Shown here piece after piece: positions 54,399 to 62,546 of a stretch of 64,000 nt of DNA (positions are counted from its first letter, which is position 1; each line of letters starts with the position of its first letter). The notes under the pieces were generated by a model, which had not been told where the DNA came from, searched no databases, and saw nothing but the letters and a program-made list of their open reading frames with translations. This DNA comes from Solirubrobacterales bacterium. GTDB lineage: Bacteria; Actinomycetota; Thermoleophilia; Solirubrobacterales; Solirubrobacteraceae. A program made the translations under genes and the position numbers. The stretch spans positions 1 to 64,000 of the forward strand of contig QHBW01000032.1 of the NCBI GenBank assembly GCA_003244205.1, written 5' to 3'.

Positions 54399-54441
54399 GT
54401 TCTACGGTGCGCCCATTCTCCTTCGTCGCGAGACTGGGGCT

Positions 54442-54753
54442 ATGTCGATCCGGCGCATCGCTGCGCTGCTAGGAGTCATGCTTGTCCTAGGCGCAAGCCC
54501 TGCTGTCGCGCAGGCAGCCATTCCCGCGCCGGACGACGACCCCTTCTACGCGGTGCCGGCAAACGTCGCCGGCCTGGCCAACGGCACGATCATGCGCTCG
54601 CGTCCGATCGCCGCGACCGCAGAGTCGGTACCGATGCCGGCCACGTCGTGGCAGCTCCTCTACAAGACCGTCGACAACACCGGCGCGGCGACAGCCACCG
54701 TGACGACCGTGATGGTGTCGAGCGTGCCCTGGATCCCGTCGCCACCCAACTGA
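54442..54753 (+). pseudogene. truncated secretory lipase, N-terminal 90 residues only
   Basis: Starts ATG 54442 with a signal peptide (AALLGVMLVLGASPAVAQA). It continues with DPFYAVPANVAG, TIMRSRPIA and SWQLLYKTVDNTG, matching the start of the neighbouring lipase (DPFYQAP, TVLRTRAVTV, AYQLLYRTNG). The frame stops at 54753 after about 103 residues, before any catalytic residue. The lost part has been replaced by unrelated DNA. Confidence 0.75.
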
Positions 54754-54935
54754 CCCTTGTGGCTGTTGAAAACGCCTTGATCAGATCGAGCACCTGATCC
54801 GTGGTCACCGGCCTGGCGTGGTCTTCGTGATGCCGGTTCGCAGTTGTAGCGACCGACGACGACGCCGCATACCCAGTGCCGCCCCAACGCGGCAAACAAT
54901 GCGACCACTGCGACAACCATCGCCGGCGACGGCAA
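54754..54935 (-). pseudogene. frameshifted start of a Solirubrobacterales-type exported protein
   Basis: Reverse-strand frame MPSPAMVVAVVALFAALG from 54935 is followed in another frame by GTGYAASSSVATTA. Together they give the familiar ALFAALGGTGYAASS opening of exported proteins in this group. A run of four G near 54882-54886, one more than needed, causes the shift. The rest of the gene is missing. Confidence 0.55.
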
Positions 54936-54958
54936 ACGTGGCGGCGCTCCCGACCCAA

Positions 54959-55032
54959 AGCCGGAGGTCGGATTCGAACCGACGACCTGCGCTTTACAAG
55001 AGCGCTGCTCTGACCAACTGAGCTACTCCGGC
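54959..55032 (-). tRNA. tRNA-Thr (anticodon TGT)
   Basis: 74-base cloverleaf on the reverse strand. Acceptor GCCGGAG pairs with CTCCGGC and the discriminator is T. D-arm AGCTCAGTTGGTCAGAGC; anticodon stem GCGCT/AGCGC with loop CTTGTAA (anticodon TGT, reads ACA). T-arm GTCGG-TTCGAAT-CCGAC. CCA is not encoded. Confidence 0.95.
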
Positions 55033-55094
55033 GCGGTCGTCGAGTGTACGGCGGCGCTGCGCTATCGGCGGCCCGAACCGCCCACGCGCCGCGC

Positions 55095-55640
55095 TCAGTC
55101 AGCCGCGGTCACCAGCGCCTCGACGCGCCCGTGACCGTTTGTCGAAACGACCATCGCCGACGGCGGCTCTTCGGCATCCTCGGGCGGGTTGAGGCGACGC
55201 TCGAGCTCGCCGAGCAACGCACCGAAGAAGACGTGGCGCCAGAGCATCTGTGCGAACGCGTGACGACTCCCCCACATCTGCGGCAGCTCGTCGCGCGCTG
55301 GGTGCACACGCTCGATGACCGCGACCAGCGGCCAGGTGGCGACGCCCTCGAAGGCGCCCGCCAGCGGACCGCGCGCCCAGGGGGCGACGGGAACGGATGG
55401 CGCGGCGGCGGAGTAGACGGCACCGAAGGCGGCGCCGTTGAGCACGTGGGCCGCAAGCCCGAGCGGACGCGCCGCCGGTCCGCGGGTGAGCGCTTTGCCG
55501 AGCAGCTCGGGGTCGTCGTAGTCCACCCCGAAGACGCGGCGATCCAGCGGGCTCTGCGCCGCCGAGGCTCCCGCCGCGACCGCGCCCGCGAGGGCGCCGC
55601 GCAGCATTCGTGTGGGTTCGACCGGCACGGCTGGACGCAC
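55095..55640 (-). CDS. hypothetical protein, possibly membrane-associated
   Basis: 181 residues, rich in Ala, Gly and Pro. Segments RGALAGAVAAGASAAQSP, LGLAAHVLNGAAFGAVYSAA and GPLAGAFEGVATWPLVAVIE could be weak membrane helices. The end is charged. I recognise no family. The start is uncertain. It stops 63 bases from tRNA-Thr and starts near the divergent plsC-like gene. Confidence 0.6.
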   Translation of the reverse strand: MRPAVPVEPTRMLRGALAGAVAAGASAAQSPLDRRVFGVDYDDPELLGKALTRGPAARPLGLAAHVLNGAAFGAVYSAAAPSVPVAPWARGPLAGAFEGVATWPLVAVIERVHPARDELPQMWGSRHAFAQMLWRHVFFGALLGELERRLNPPEDAEEPPSAMVVSTNGHGRVEALVTAAD

Positions 55641-55679
55641 TGTAACGCCACCTCGGGCGCGGGGTTGTCCTCAACGGCC

Positions 55680-56858
55680 ATGCAAGGACTGCTCAAGCAA
55701 CACGAGCGCGCTCGCCGGCGCGGAGTCAACCCGATCGTCTATTGGCTGATTCGGGGCGTCCTGCAGCCGTTCTTCCATCTCTATTTCCGTCTGAGCCGAA
55801 TCGGGCGTGAGCACATTCCCGACGATGGGCCGGTGATCTTCGCCTCCAACCACCGCTCCTTCCTCGACCCCTTCCTGATCGGAACGCTGGTGCGTCGGCC
55901 GATCTACTACGTGGCCAAGCGCGAGCTGTTCTCGAACCGCCTGCAGGCGTGGCTGCTCAAGTCGCTCGGCGCCTTCCCGGTGGACCGCGGCCACTCCGAC
56001 TCCGAGATGATCGCCACCGCCAAGGCGATCCTCGCGCGCGGCGACTGCGTTGTCATCTTCCCGGAGGGAACGCGCGTGCGCCCCGGCCCGCTGGGTCATG
56101 CCAAGCGTGGTGTCGGCCGCCTCGCGCTGGAGACCGCGGCACCGGTCGTCCCGCTCGCGGTGATCGGCTCGGAGGACGTCCGGCGCGGCTGGCGAATCCG
56201 CCCGCGGAAGATCCGCATCCGCGTGGGTCGCCCGCTGACCTTTCCGCGGGTGCAGAGCGCAACCCCCCAGCTCGCCCAGGCGGTCACCGACCGCATCTGG
56301 CCGTGCGTGATGCTGCAATGGGAATGGCTCGGCGGGCTGGCGCCGCTGCGACGCGTCGCCGTCGTCGGCGCAAGCGAGTGGGGGCGCAGCGTGGCGGAGG
56401 CGCTCAGGCGCGCCGGGGTCGAGATCGAAGCTGGCGTCGCCGGTGCCTGCGAAGTCTCCGAGTGCGATCTCCTCTGCCTTGCCGTCCCCGCTGCCGAGCT
56501 CCCGCCGGCGCTCGCCGCCGAGCTTCCGGCCCTGCCGCAGCGGGCCGGCGTGCTCGTCGTCTCCGAGGGCTTGGTCCCGCCGGAGGGCCTCCTCCCCGGC
56601 GCATACTTGGCCGGCCGCGCCGAGCTCGCCGGACACCCCGTCGCATGCCTCGCTGGCCCGAGCCAGCCGGCCGATCTGCTCGTGTCCGGTACGACGGTTC
56701 TGCTCGCCAGCTCCGATCGGGGATTGGCCCGCCAGCTCTCCCACGCGTTGCGTGCGGCGGGCGTCGACTCGCAGCGCAGCGCGGACCTCGCCGGCGTCGA
56801 GCTTGGAGCGGCGAGCACCGCCCTGGGCGGGCCGGCGAGCGGACGCCACGCCGCGTAG
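55680..56858 (+). CDS. PlsC-type acyltransferase fused to a truncated GpsA-like domain
   Basis: 392 residues. Residues 45-205 are a complete 1-acylglycerol-3-phosphate acyltransferase: NHRSFLD (His58, Asp63, HX4D) and FPEGTR (127-132). Residues 224-377 resemble the NAD domain of glycerol-3-phosphate dehydrogenase: VAVVGASEWGRSVAEAL (middle Gly of GxGxxG replaced by Ser232), VVSEGL, CLAGPSQPADLLVSG and VELGA. The GpsA helical domain with the catalytic Lys is missing, so this half is probably not a dehydrogenase. It may bind a cofactor or regulate phospholipid synthesis. Confidence 0.8.
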   Translation: MQGLLKQHERARRRGVNPIVYWLIRGVLQPFFHLYFRLSRIGREHIPDDGPVIFASNHRSFLDPFLIGTLVRRPIYYVAKRELFSNRLQAWLLKSLGAFPVDRGHSDSEMIATAKAILARGDCVVIFPEGTRVRPGPLGHAKRGVGRLALETAAPVVPLAVIGSEDVRRGWRIRPRKIRIRVGRPLTFPRVQSATPQLAQAVTDRIWPCVMLQWEWLGGLAPLRRVAVVGASEWGRSVAEALRRAGVEIEAGVAGACEVSECDLLCLAVPAAELPPALAAELPALPQRAGVLVVSEGLVPPEGLLPGAYLAGRAELAGHPVACLAGPSQPADLLVSGTTVLLASSDRGLARQLSHALRAAGVDSQRSADLAGVELGAASTALGGPASGRHAA

Positions 56859-56868
56859 CCTCCTATGC

Positions 56869-57414
56869 GTGGACAGCGCACCCCCCACCGCGAAAGTCGA
56901 ACTGGACCGCGCGTTCACGGAGCTCTATCGCGCACATCTGCGCGACGTCTACTCCTATTCCTACTACCGCATCGGCAACCACCACGACGCCGAGGACATC
57001 ACCGAGCAGACGTTCCTGCAGGCCTACCGGCACTTCGAGCGCGCGCGTGCGGAGTCCAACGGGCGCCCGCTGCGACCGTGGCTGATCCGGATCGCGCACA
57101 ATCTCGCCGCGAACTACTACCGCGATCGCTCGCGCCGGCCGCAGTCGCCGCTGGAGGACTCCGAGGCGACGCTGGCGACGACGCACGACACCGAGACGCT
57201 GGTCGAGGGTCGCGACGAGCTCAAGCGCATCCTGGAGGGTGTCTCCCAGCTTCCCGACGAACGCCGCGAGGCGCTGATCATGCGCTTCGCGCTGGCGATG
57301 GACAATCGCGAGATCGCCCGCGCCATGGGCAAGACGGATGGCGCGACAAAGGTCTTGCTGCACCGCGCAATCCGGCAGCTCGAGGGGATCATGAGCAGCG
57401 CGGAGGCGGCATGA
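56869..57414 (+). CDS. ECF RNA polymerase sigma factor
   Basis: 181 residues from GTG 56869, ten bases after the plsC stop. Region 2: HLRDVYSYSYYRIGNHHDAEDITEQTFLQAYRHFE; region 4: LPDERREALIMRFALAMDNREIARAMGKTDGATKVLLHRAIRQLE. The downstream 114-residue membrane protein is the likely partner. Confidence 0.88.
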   Translation: MDSAPPTAKVELDRAFTELYRAHLRDVYSYSYYRIGNHHDAEDITEQTFLQAYRHFERARAESNGRPLRPWLIRIAHNLAANYYRDRSRRPQSPLEDSEATLATTHDTETLVEGRDELKRILEGVSQLPDERREALIMRFALAMDNREIARAMGKTDGATKVLLHRAIRQLEGIMSSAEAA

Positions 57415-57433
57415 CCCCGGCTGGAGCGCGCGC

Positions 57434-57778
57434 GTGAGCACAGACGTCGCACCCGACTTCGAGGCGCTCCTGCGCCGGGCTCTGCGGCCGGTCGACCCGC
57501 CGTCCGACCTCGCCGACCGCGTCGAGCAAACGCTCGCCAGCCTCCACGGGATTGCCGCCGAAGAGCTCGAGAACTGGGAGCTGTCGGCGATGCGCGACCC
57601 GCGCAACTGGGTCCGCCCCGCCGCTGCGGCTGTGGTCACGGTCAGCGCCGGCACCGCGCTCGTGGTCGTGCGAACCCGCCAGCGCGCGCGCAAACGCGCC
57701 CGTCCCGACAACCTCGTCGACGCGTTGGAACGCACCGTCTCAGACCTCACCAGCGAGGCACGCCGACTGATGCGCTGA
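57434..57778 (+). CDS. single-pass membrane protein, probable sigma partner
   Basis: 114 residues, GTG start 19 bases after the sigma gene. The N-terminal 65 residues are helical and acidic (PDFEALLRRALRPVDPPSDLADRVEQTL). A helix at 70-86 (AAAAVVTVSAGTALVVV) is followed by Arg/Lys residues. Layout resembles small anti-sigma proteins without a zinc motif. Assignment rests on position. Confidence 0.65.
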   Translation: MSTDVAPDFEALLRRALRPVDPPSDLADRVEQTLASLHGIAAEELENWELSAMRDPRNWVRPAAAAVVTVSAGTALVVVRTRQRARKRARPDNLVDALERTVSDLTSEARRLMR

Positions 57779-57791
57779 TCTGATCGCCTCG

Positions 57792-58415
57792 ATGACGCGT
57801 AGAAAGCTGGGAATGGGCCTTACCCGCCGCGCTCTGCCCGGAGACTCCTCCGCCGCTGTGCGCGCGCTGGCCGACGAGGATCTGATGCCGCTCCTCGCCG
57901 AGCGCAACGTGGCCGCCTTCGAAGCGATCTACGAACGCCATGCCGTGGTCGCCTTCTCGCTGGCCTACCGCATCTGTGGCTCGCGTGTGACGGCCGAGGA
58001 GACCTCCCAGGAGGCGTTCCTGTCGTTGTGGCGCAGCGGCTCCCGCTACGACGCCGGCCGCGGAAGCGTGCGCACCTGGGTTCTGGGCATCGTGCACAAC
58101 CGCGCGATCGACGCGCTGCGGCGCTCCTCGGTGCACGACCGCCGGCGCGCGAGCGACGACGGGCTCGCCGAGCGCCTGGAGTCAGGAGAGCGCACCGACG
58201 TCGAGGTGGCTAGGCGTGAGCAGGCGCGTTCGATCCGCGCCGTGCTCGACGGGCTCCCCGAAGAGCAGTGCCGGGTAATCGAGCTCTCCTATTACGGCGG
58301 CTTCACGCACTCCGAGATCGCGGACATACTCGAGACCCCGATCGGCACGATCAAGGGCCGCATGCGTCTTGGCCTGGAGAAGATGCGCTTGGCGCTCGGG
58401 GAGGGGATCGCGTGA
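57792..58415 (+). CDS. ECF RNA polymerase sigma factor, SigK-like
   Basis: 207 residues. Region 2: AYRICGSRVTAEETSQEAFLSLWRSGSRYDAGRGSVRTWVLGIVHNRAIDALR; region 4: LPEEQCRVIELSYYGGFTHSEIADILETPIGTIKGRMRLGLEKMR. Belongs to the group paired with RskA-type membrane anti-sigma factors; one follows with a GTGA overlap. Confidence 0.9.
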   Translation: MTRRKLGMGLTRRALPGDSSAAVRALADEDLMPLLAERNVAAFEAIYERHAVVAFSLAYRICGSRVTAEETSQEAFLSLWRSGSRYDAGRGSVRTWVLGIVHNRAIDALRRSSVHDRRRASDDGLAERLESGERTDVEVARREQARSIRAVLDGLPEEQCRVIELSYYGGFTHSEIADILETPIGTIKGRMRLGLEKMRLALGEGIA

Positions 58416-59158
58416 ACCCCGCTGACCAGGGTTCCGTCGGGGAGCGCCCTGAGGCCACCTGCACCCTCGCCGCGTCGGTGGGTCCATACCTGCTGCACGC
58501 GCTCGATCCCGCGGAGCGTGCTGCCTTCGAGCGCCACCTCGACAGCTGCGAAGCGTGTCGCGAGGACGTCGGCAACCTGCGCGGCGCCGCGGACGCGCTC
58601 GCGCTGGCGCCCGCCCCGGTTGCGCCCCCGACACGACTGCGGCATGCGGTCATGGCCGAGGTTCGCCGCGACGCCGCCGCGCATGCGGGGGGCACGCCGC
58701 GGGCGCATCGCTGGTGGGAGATCGCGGGTCCCTGGCGACTGCGGCCGGCGCAGGCGCTTGCCGGTGCGGCCGCGCTGGTGGTGGCAGGTGTGGTCGCCGC
58801 CGGGCTCCTCGGCAGCGCCAGTGGGGGCCCGTCAACCGGCCACAGCGCTCGTCGCGAGGTGGCGGTGCGGGTGGTGGGTGCGAGCGGCTACCTGGAGCTG
58901 GCCGCCCACAGCCGCGCCACGCTGCACCTGCACGGGCTCCCCAGCCCTGGCCGCGGTCGGATCTACGAAGTCTGGATCGCCCGCGCGGGGAGGGTGCCGG
59001 ACCCCACCGACGCGCTTTTCGGCGTCAACCGGCAGGGCGATGCCACCGTGGCTGTCCCGGGCCCATTGAAGGGTGCCCGGCAGGTGTTGGTGACCGACGA
59101 GCCGTCTGACGGCAGCACGGTGCCGACGCGCCCGCCGGTGGTCGTGGCGACGCTGTAG
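58412..59158 (+). CDS. RskA-type membrane anti-sigma factor
   Basis: 248 residues from GTG 58412. A zinc-finger motif (HLDSCEACREDV) at the N-terminus binds sigma. One membrane helix lies near 115-135. The outer C-terminal domain (LHLHGLPSPGRGRIYEVWIARAGRVPDPTDALF) is the anti-sigma-K domain. Release by proteolysis is the usual mode; a rhomboid protease is encoded next. Confidence 0.88.
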   Translation: MNPADQGSVGERPEATCTLAASVGPYLLHALDPAERAAFERHLDSCEACREDVGNLRGAADALALAPAPVAPPTRLRHAVMAEVRRDAAAHAGGTPRAHRWWEIAGPWRLRPAQALAGAAALVVAGVVAAGLLGSASGGPSTGHSARREVAVRVVGASGYLELAAHSRATLHLHGLPSPGRGRIYEVWIARAGRVPDPTDALFGVNRQGDATVAVPGPLKGARQVLVTDEPSDGSTVPTRPPVVVATL

Positions 59159-59192
59159 GGCTCTCCCAGCCCCTTGATAGCGTCAGAGGCGG

Positions 59193-60026
59193 ATGGCCAC
59201 CTGCTACCGCCACCCGTCGCGGGAGACGGGCGTTTCGTGCTCCAACTGCGGACGGCCCATCTGCACCGACTGCATGACCCCGACCTCCGTGGGGATGCGC
59301 TGCCCCGAGTGCGCGCGCCAACGCACCAAGGTCAAGACCGTGCGTTCGCTGCAGTCAAGCGAGCCGCGGGTCACCTACGCGCTGATCATCCTCAACGTCG
59401 TGATGTACATCGCCTCGACAGCGCAGGGCGGCGGGGTCGTCGCCAACACGCCGGTGACCAGCCTGATCGATCGCCTCGGGCTCAACGCCGTGGGGATCGA
59501 CGTCCAGCACCAGTACTACCGCCTGATCACCTCGGGCTTCATGCACTTCAACCTGATCCACATCGGCTTCAACATGTATCTGCTGTACCTGATGGGGAGG
59601 ATGCTCGAGCCGGAGTTCGGGTCGATGCGTTTCGCCGCGCTCTATTTCACCGCGCTGCTCGCCGGCTCGTTCGGCGCGTTGATCCTCAATCCCAATGCCA
59701 CCAGCGCGGGCGCGTCGGGGGCGATCTTCGGACTCTTCGGCGCCGCCTTCGTCGAGCAGCGCCGGCGCGGCATCGACCCGATGCAGACCGGACTCGGCGG
59801 CTTGATCATCATCAACCTGATCTTCTCCTTTGCCTTCTCTGGGATCTCGATCGGCGCCCACATCGGAGGCCTGATCGGCGGGGTGGTCGCCGGCGGCGCG
59901 ATCGAGATCGGCAACCGCCGCCGCTCGTCGGTGCTGACGCTGGCGGCGTGCCTGGCTGTGTGTGTGGCGGTCGTCGCCGGGGCGCTGGTAGCGGCGCACG
60001 CCGCGATCCCCGCGGCGCCGGTCTAG
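59193..60026 (+). CDS. rhomboid family intramembrane serine protease
   Basis: 277 residues. An N-terminal zinc ribbon (CYRHPSRETGVSCSNCGRPICTDCM ... CPECA) precedes a six-to-seven helix rhomboid domain. Catalytic Ser in GASGAIFGLFGA and His in GAHIGGLIGG, with HFNLIHIGFNMY. Cleaves membrane proteins inside the bilayer. Its position after rskA-like anti-sigma is suggestive. Confidence 0.92.
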   Translation: MATCYRHPSRETGVSCSNCGRPICTDCMTPTSVGMRCPECARQRTKVKTVRSLQSSEPRVTYALIILNVVMYIASTAQGGGVVANTPVTSLIDRLGLNAVGIDVQHQYYRLITSGFMHFNLIHIGFNMYLLYLMGRMLEPEFGSMRFAALYFTALLAGSFGALILNPNATSAGASGAIFGLFGAAFVEQRRRGIDPMQTGLGGLIIINLIFSFAFSGISIGAHIGGLIGGVVAGGAIEIGNRRRSSVLTLAACLAVCVAVVAGALVAAHAAIPAAPV

Positions 60027-60048
60027 CGGGGGCGCCAAACCCAGCCAG

Positions 60049-61224
60049 TCAGGCGCCCGTGAGCTCGTCGTAGAGCGCCTCGACGCCAGCGATCAGGGCG
60101 CCGGGGGCAAAGCGCGCGCGAACGTCGGCGGCGGCCGCCATCCCCATCCGCTCACGGGCGTCCTCGTCGCCGGCCAGCTCGGCGAGCGTCGCCGCGAGCG
60201 CGTCGGCGTCGCCTGGCGCCACCAGCCGGCCGGTGGCGCCGTCGCGGACGATCTCGCTTAGCCCGCCGTGGTTGGCTGCGACGACGCAGCAGCCCGCGGC
60301 GGCCGCCTCGAGCGCCGCGTTGGGCAACGGGTCCGCGCGCGTGGAGGGGACGACAACCGCGTCGGCGGCGCCGAGCAGGGTGGAGACATCCTCGCGGTAG
60401 CCGAGCAGGCGCAGGCGATCACCGACGCCGAGCGCGACGCCCAGCGCGCGCAGCGCGCGCTCGCGACCCTCTTCCCCGGGCCAGGCGTCGCCGGCCACGA
60501 GCGCGATCGCGCCGATCTCGGCGAGCGGTGCTCGGGCGAGCGCTCGCGCGAGCAACTCCTGGCCCTTCCATGAAGATATCCGCCCCAGCACGGCGCAGAC
60601 GAAGCCCTCCGCCGGCAACCCGAGCGCGGCGCGCGCCGCCGCGCGCGGCGCACGGACAATGTCGCGAGCCAGCCCGTCGTAGAGCAGGCGGGGCCGCCGG
60701 TCGGCGCCGAACTGCGCCCTTGTGGCCTGCGAAACGCAGGGCAGCGCCTGCGCGCCGGCGAGCAGCGCTCGGCGCCACAAGGGCCACGCGCGCGCCCAGC
60801 CCGCGTAGATCTCGCGCACATGCCAGACGTGGGGCAGTCGCGCGAGACGAGCGGCTGGTGCACCGCCGAGCACGACGGAGGTGTTGGAGTGCACGACGAC
60901 GGCGCCACGCTCGCGCGCCAGTGCAGCGAGTGCGCGCGCGTCGCGCGCGGCGCGGGTGGCGATTCCAGCCAGGCCAAGAAAATGAAAATGACCGCTGCGC
61001 ACCACGGAGAGCTCGCGCACCACGACCTCGGCGCCGGCGGCCTCGAGCCGATCGGCGAGCGTCCCGCGCTCGGGCAGGACGACAAGCGCGCGATAGCGCG
61101 AGAGCCCGCCGGCGATCAGGGCGAGCTGGCGGTCGGCGCCGTAGCCGCCCGCCGAGGAGTGCAGGTAGAGGACGAGAGGTAGTGGATCGGCGCCGGGCGG
61201 CGCGGTCGCCGCACGGGCGCTCAC
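60049..61224 (-). CDS. GT4 family glycosyltransferase
   Basis: 391 residues with the GT-B fold. Donor-site parts are LGRISSWKGQELLARAL, LGYREDVSTLLGAADAVVVPS and PLPNAALEAAAAGCCVVAANHGGLSEIVRDGATGRLV. The acceptor domain opens with VLYLHSSAGGYGADRQL. Likely builds surface polysaccharide. Its GTG overlaps the stop of the binding protein upstream. Confidence 0.88.
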   Translation of the reverse strand: MSARAATAPPGADPLPLVLYLHSSAGGYGADRQLALIAGGLSRYRALVVLPERGTLADRLEAAGAEVVVRELSVVRSGHFHFLGLAGIATRAARDARALAALARERGAVVVHSNTSVVLGGAPAARLARLPHVWHVREIYAGWARAWPLWRRALLAGAQALPCVSQATRAQFGADRRPRLLYDGLARDIVRAPRAAARAALGLPAEGFVCAVLGRISSWKGQELLARALARAPLAEIGAIALVAGDAWPGEEGRERALRALGVALGVGDRLRLLGYREDVSTLLGAADAVVVPSTRADPLPNAALEAAAAGCCVVAANHGGLSEIVRDGATGRLVAPGDADALAATLAELAGDEDARERMGMAAAADVRARFAPGALIAGVEALYDELTGA

Positions 61225-62132
61225 GTAGCGCGCGAGCTGGTCTCGAGCTCGATCTCGACCGGCGACACCGGGGGCTCGGGCGCCAGCTCGGGGTGAAGCA
61301 CCGCGGCGAGCAGCTCGAGGCCGTCGATCAGTCGCGGTCCCGGCCGGGAGAAGTACGCGGACGCGTCGACCGCGACCAGCCTCCCGGCGCCCAGCGCGGC
61401 GAGGCGATCGGCCTGGGCGAGCGCCTCGAGCCGTGCGGTCTCGGCGTCATAGCCACAGGGCATCGCGATCACCACCTCCGGCGCCATCGCGCCGATGTGC
61501 TCCCACTGTGTCTGCTGCGACGGTTCGCCGGGATTGCCGAGGACGTCGACGCCACCGGCATAGTCGATCAGCTGCGGTGTCCAGTGGCCCGCCGCATAGG
61601 GCGGATCGAACCACTCGAGCGCCGCCACCCGGGGGCGTTCGGCCCCGCGGACGGCGAGCCGGACGCCGTCGATGCGGCTCGCGGCCGAGCGGATCAGATT
61701 GACGGCGGCGTCGCGAGCTCCAGTGGCCTGGGCGAGCGTGCGAACGTCGCCGAGGACCTCTCCGAGGGTGTGGGGATCGAGTGAGATCACCCGTGGCACC
61801 GGGTCCATCGTGTCCGCCACTTTGACGACGTCGTCGTAGCCCACAGCGCAAACCGAGCACAGCGCCTGGGTGACGATCAGGTCGGGCTCGAGCTCGCGCA
61901 GCTCCTCCTCGTCGAGCTCGTAGATCGCTTCTCCGGCGAGCGTGCGCTCGCGCACGGCGGCGTCGATCTCGGCCGCGCTGAGGCCGCTGGGCAGGACATC
62001 CGCGGTCACGGTGGCGAGCTCCTGCGCCTGAGGCGGATAATCGCATTCGTGCGTCACGCCCACGATCTGCTCCTCGAGCCCCAGCGCGAAGAGCATCTCG
62101 GTGGCCGACGGGACAAGGCTTACGATCCGCAT
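61221..62132 (-). CDS. BtuF-like cobalamin/metal-chelate binding protein
   Basis: 303 residues, start at MRIVSLVPSATEMLFALGL. HECDYPPQAQ and DLIVTQALCSVCAV are common to this BtuF relative, which lacks a signal peptide and is often found without BtuCD. No ABC transporter is nearby. It overlaps the glycosyltransferase gene, a chance or loose association. The divergent PCD gene starts 12 bases away. Confidence 0.78.
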   Translation of the reverse strand: MRIVSLVPSATEMLFALGLEEQIVGVTHECDYPPQAQELATVTADVLPSGLSAAEIDAAVRERTLAGEAIYELDEEELRELEPDLIVTQALCSVCAVGYDDVVKVADTMDPVPRVISLDPHTLGEVLGDVRTLAQATGARDAAVNLIRSAASRIDGVRLAVRGAERPRVAALEWFDPPYAAGHWTPQLIDYAGGVDVLGNPGEPSQQTQWEHIGAMAPEVVIAMPCGYDAETARLEALAQADRLAALGAGRLVAVDASAYFSRPGPRLIDGLELLAAVLHPELAPEPPVSPVEIELETSSRAT

Positions 62133-62143
62133 GAGAGGACTGA

Positions 62144-62440
62144 ATGATGGCAACGCTGTTGAGCGATTCGGAAATCGAGCAGCGACTGGCGTCAGTGGGC
62201 GCTTGGCGCCGCGAGGGCGAGAGCATCGTCCGCGATCTCGAAGTGGCGGATTTCGCCACCGCGATCCGCTTCGTGGAGGCTGTTGCGGCCGAGGCCGAGC
62301 GCGTCAACCACCACCCCGACATCCTCGTCCACGGCTACAAGCTCGTGCGTCTGACGCTGAGCACGCACTCAGCCGGCGGCCTGACCGCCGGCGACTTCGA
62401 TCTCGCGGCGAGCATCGAGGAGCTGATCGGCCAGCAGTGA
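62144..62440 (+). CDS. 4a-hydroxytetrahydrobiopterin (pterin-4a-carbinolamine) dehydratase
   Basis: 98 residues, full length. The active-site block RVNHHPDILVHGYKLVRLTLSTHSAGGLT carries the usual His-His-Pro and later His. Recycles pterin cofactor after hydroxylation, and in some bacteria works on molybdopterin-like pterins. ATG 62144 or 62147. Confidence 0.92.
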   Translation: MMATLLSDSEIEQRLASVGAWRREGESIVRDLEVADFATAIRFVEAVAAEAERVNHHPDILVHGYKLVRLTLSTHSAGGLTAGDFDLAASIEELIGQQ

Positions 62441-62546
62441 GCCGCCAGGCGGCGCTGGTACTCTCGGCCGGTCGCCCGATGAACGACGACGACTCCTCTC
62501 GAAGTAGCCGCGCGCGGCTGCTGGCCGCGCGCAGCGGGACGTCGCG

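Noticed and set aside
60528-61784. Long forward frame opposite the glycosyltransferase and BtuF genes
   Set aside because: Extremely Arg/Ala-rich, no domain motifs, antisense to two well-supported genes.
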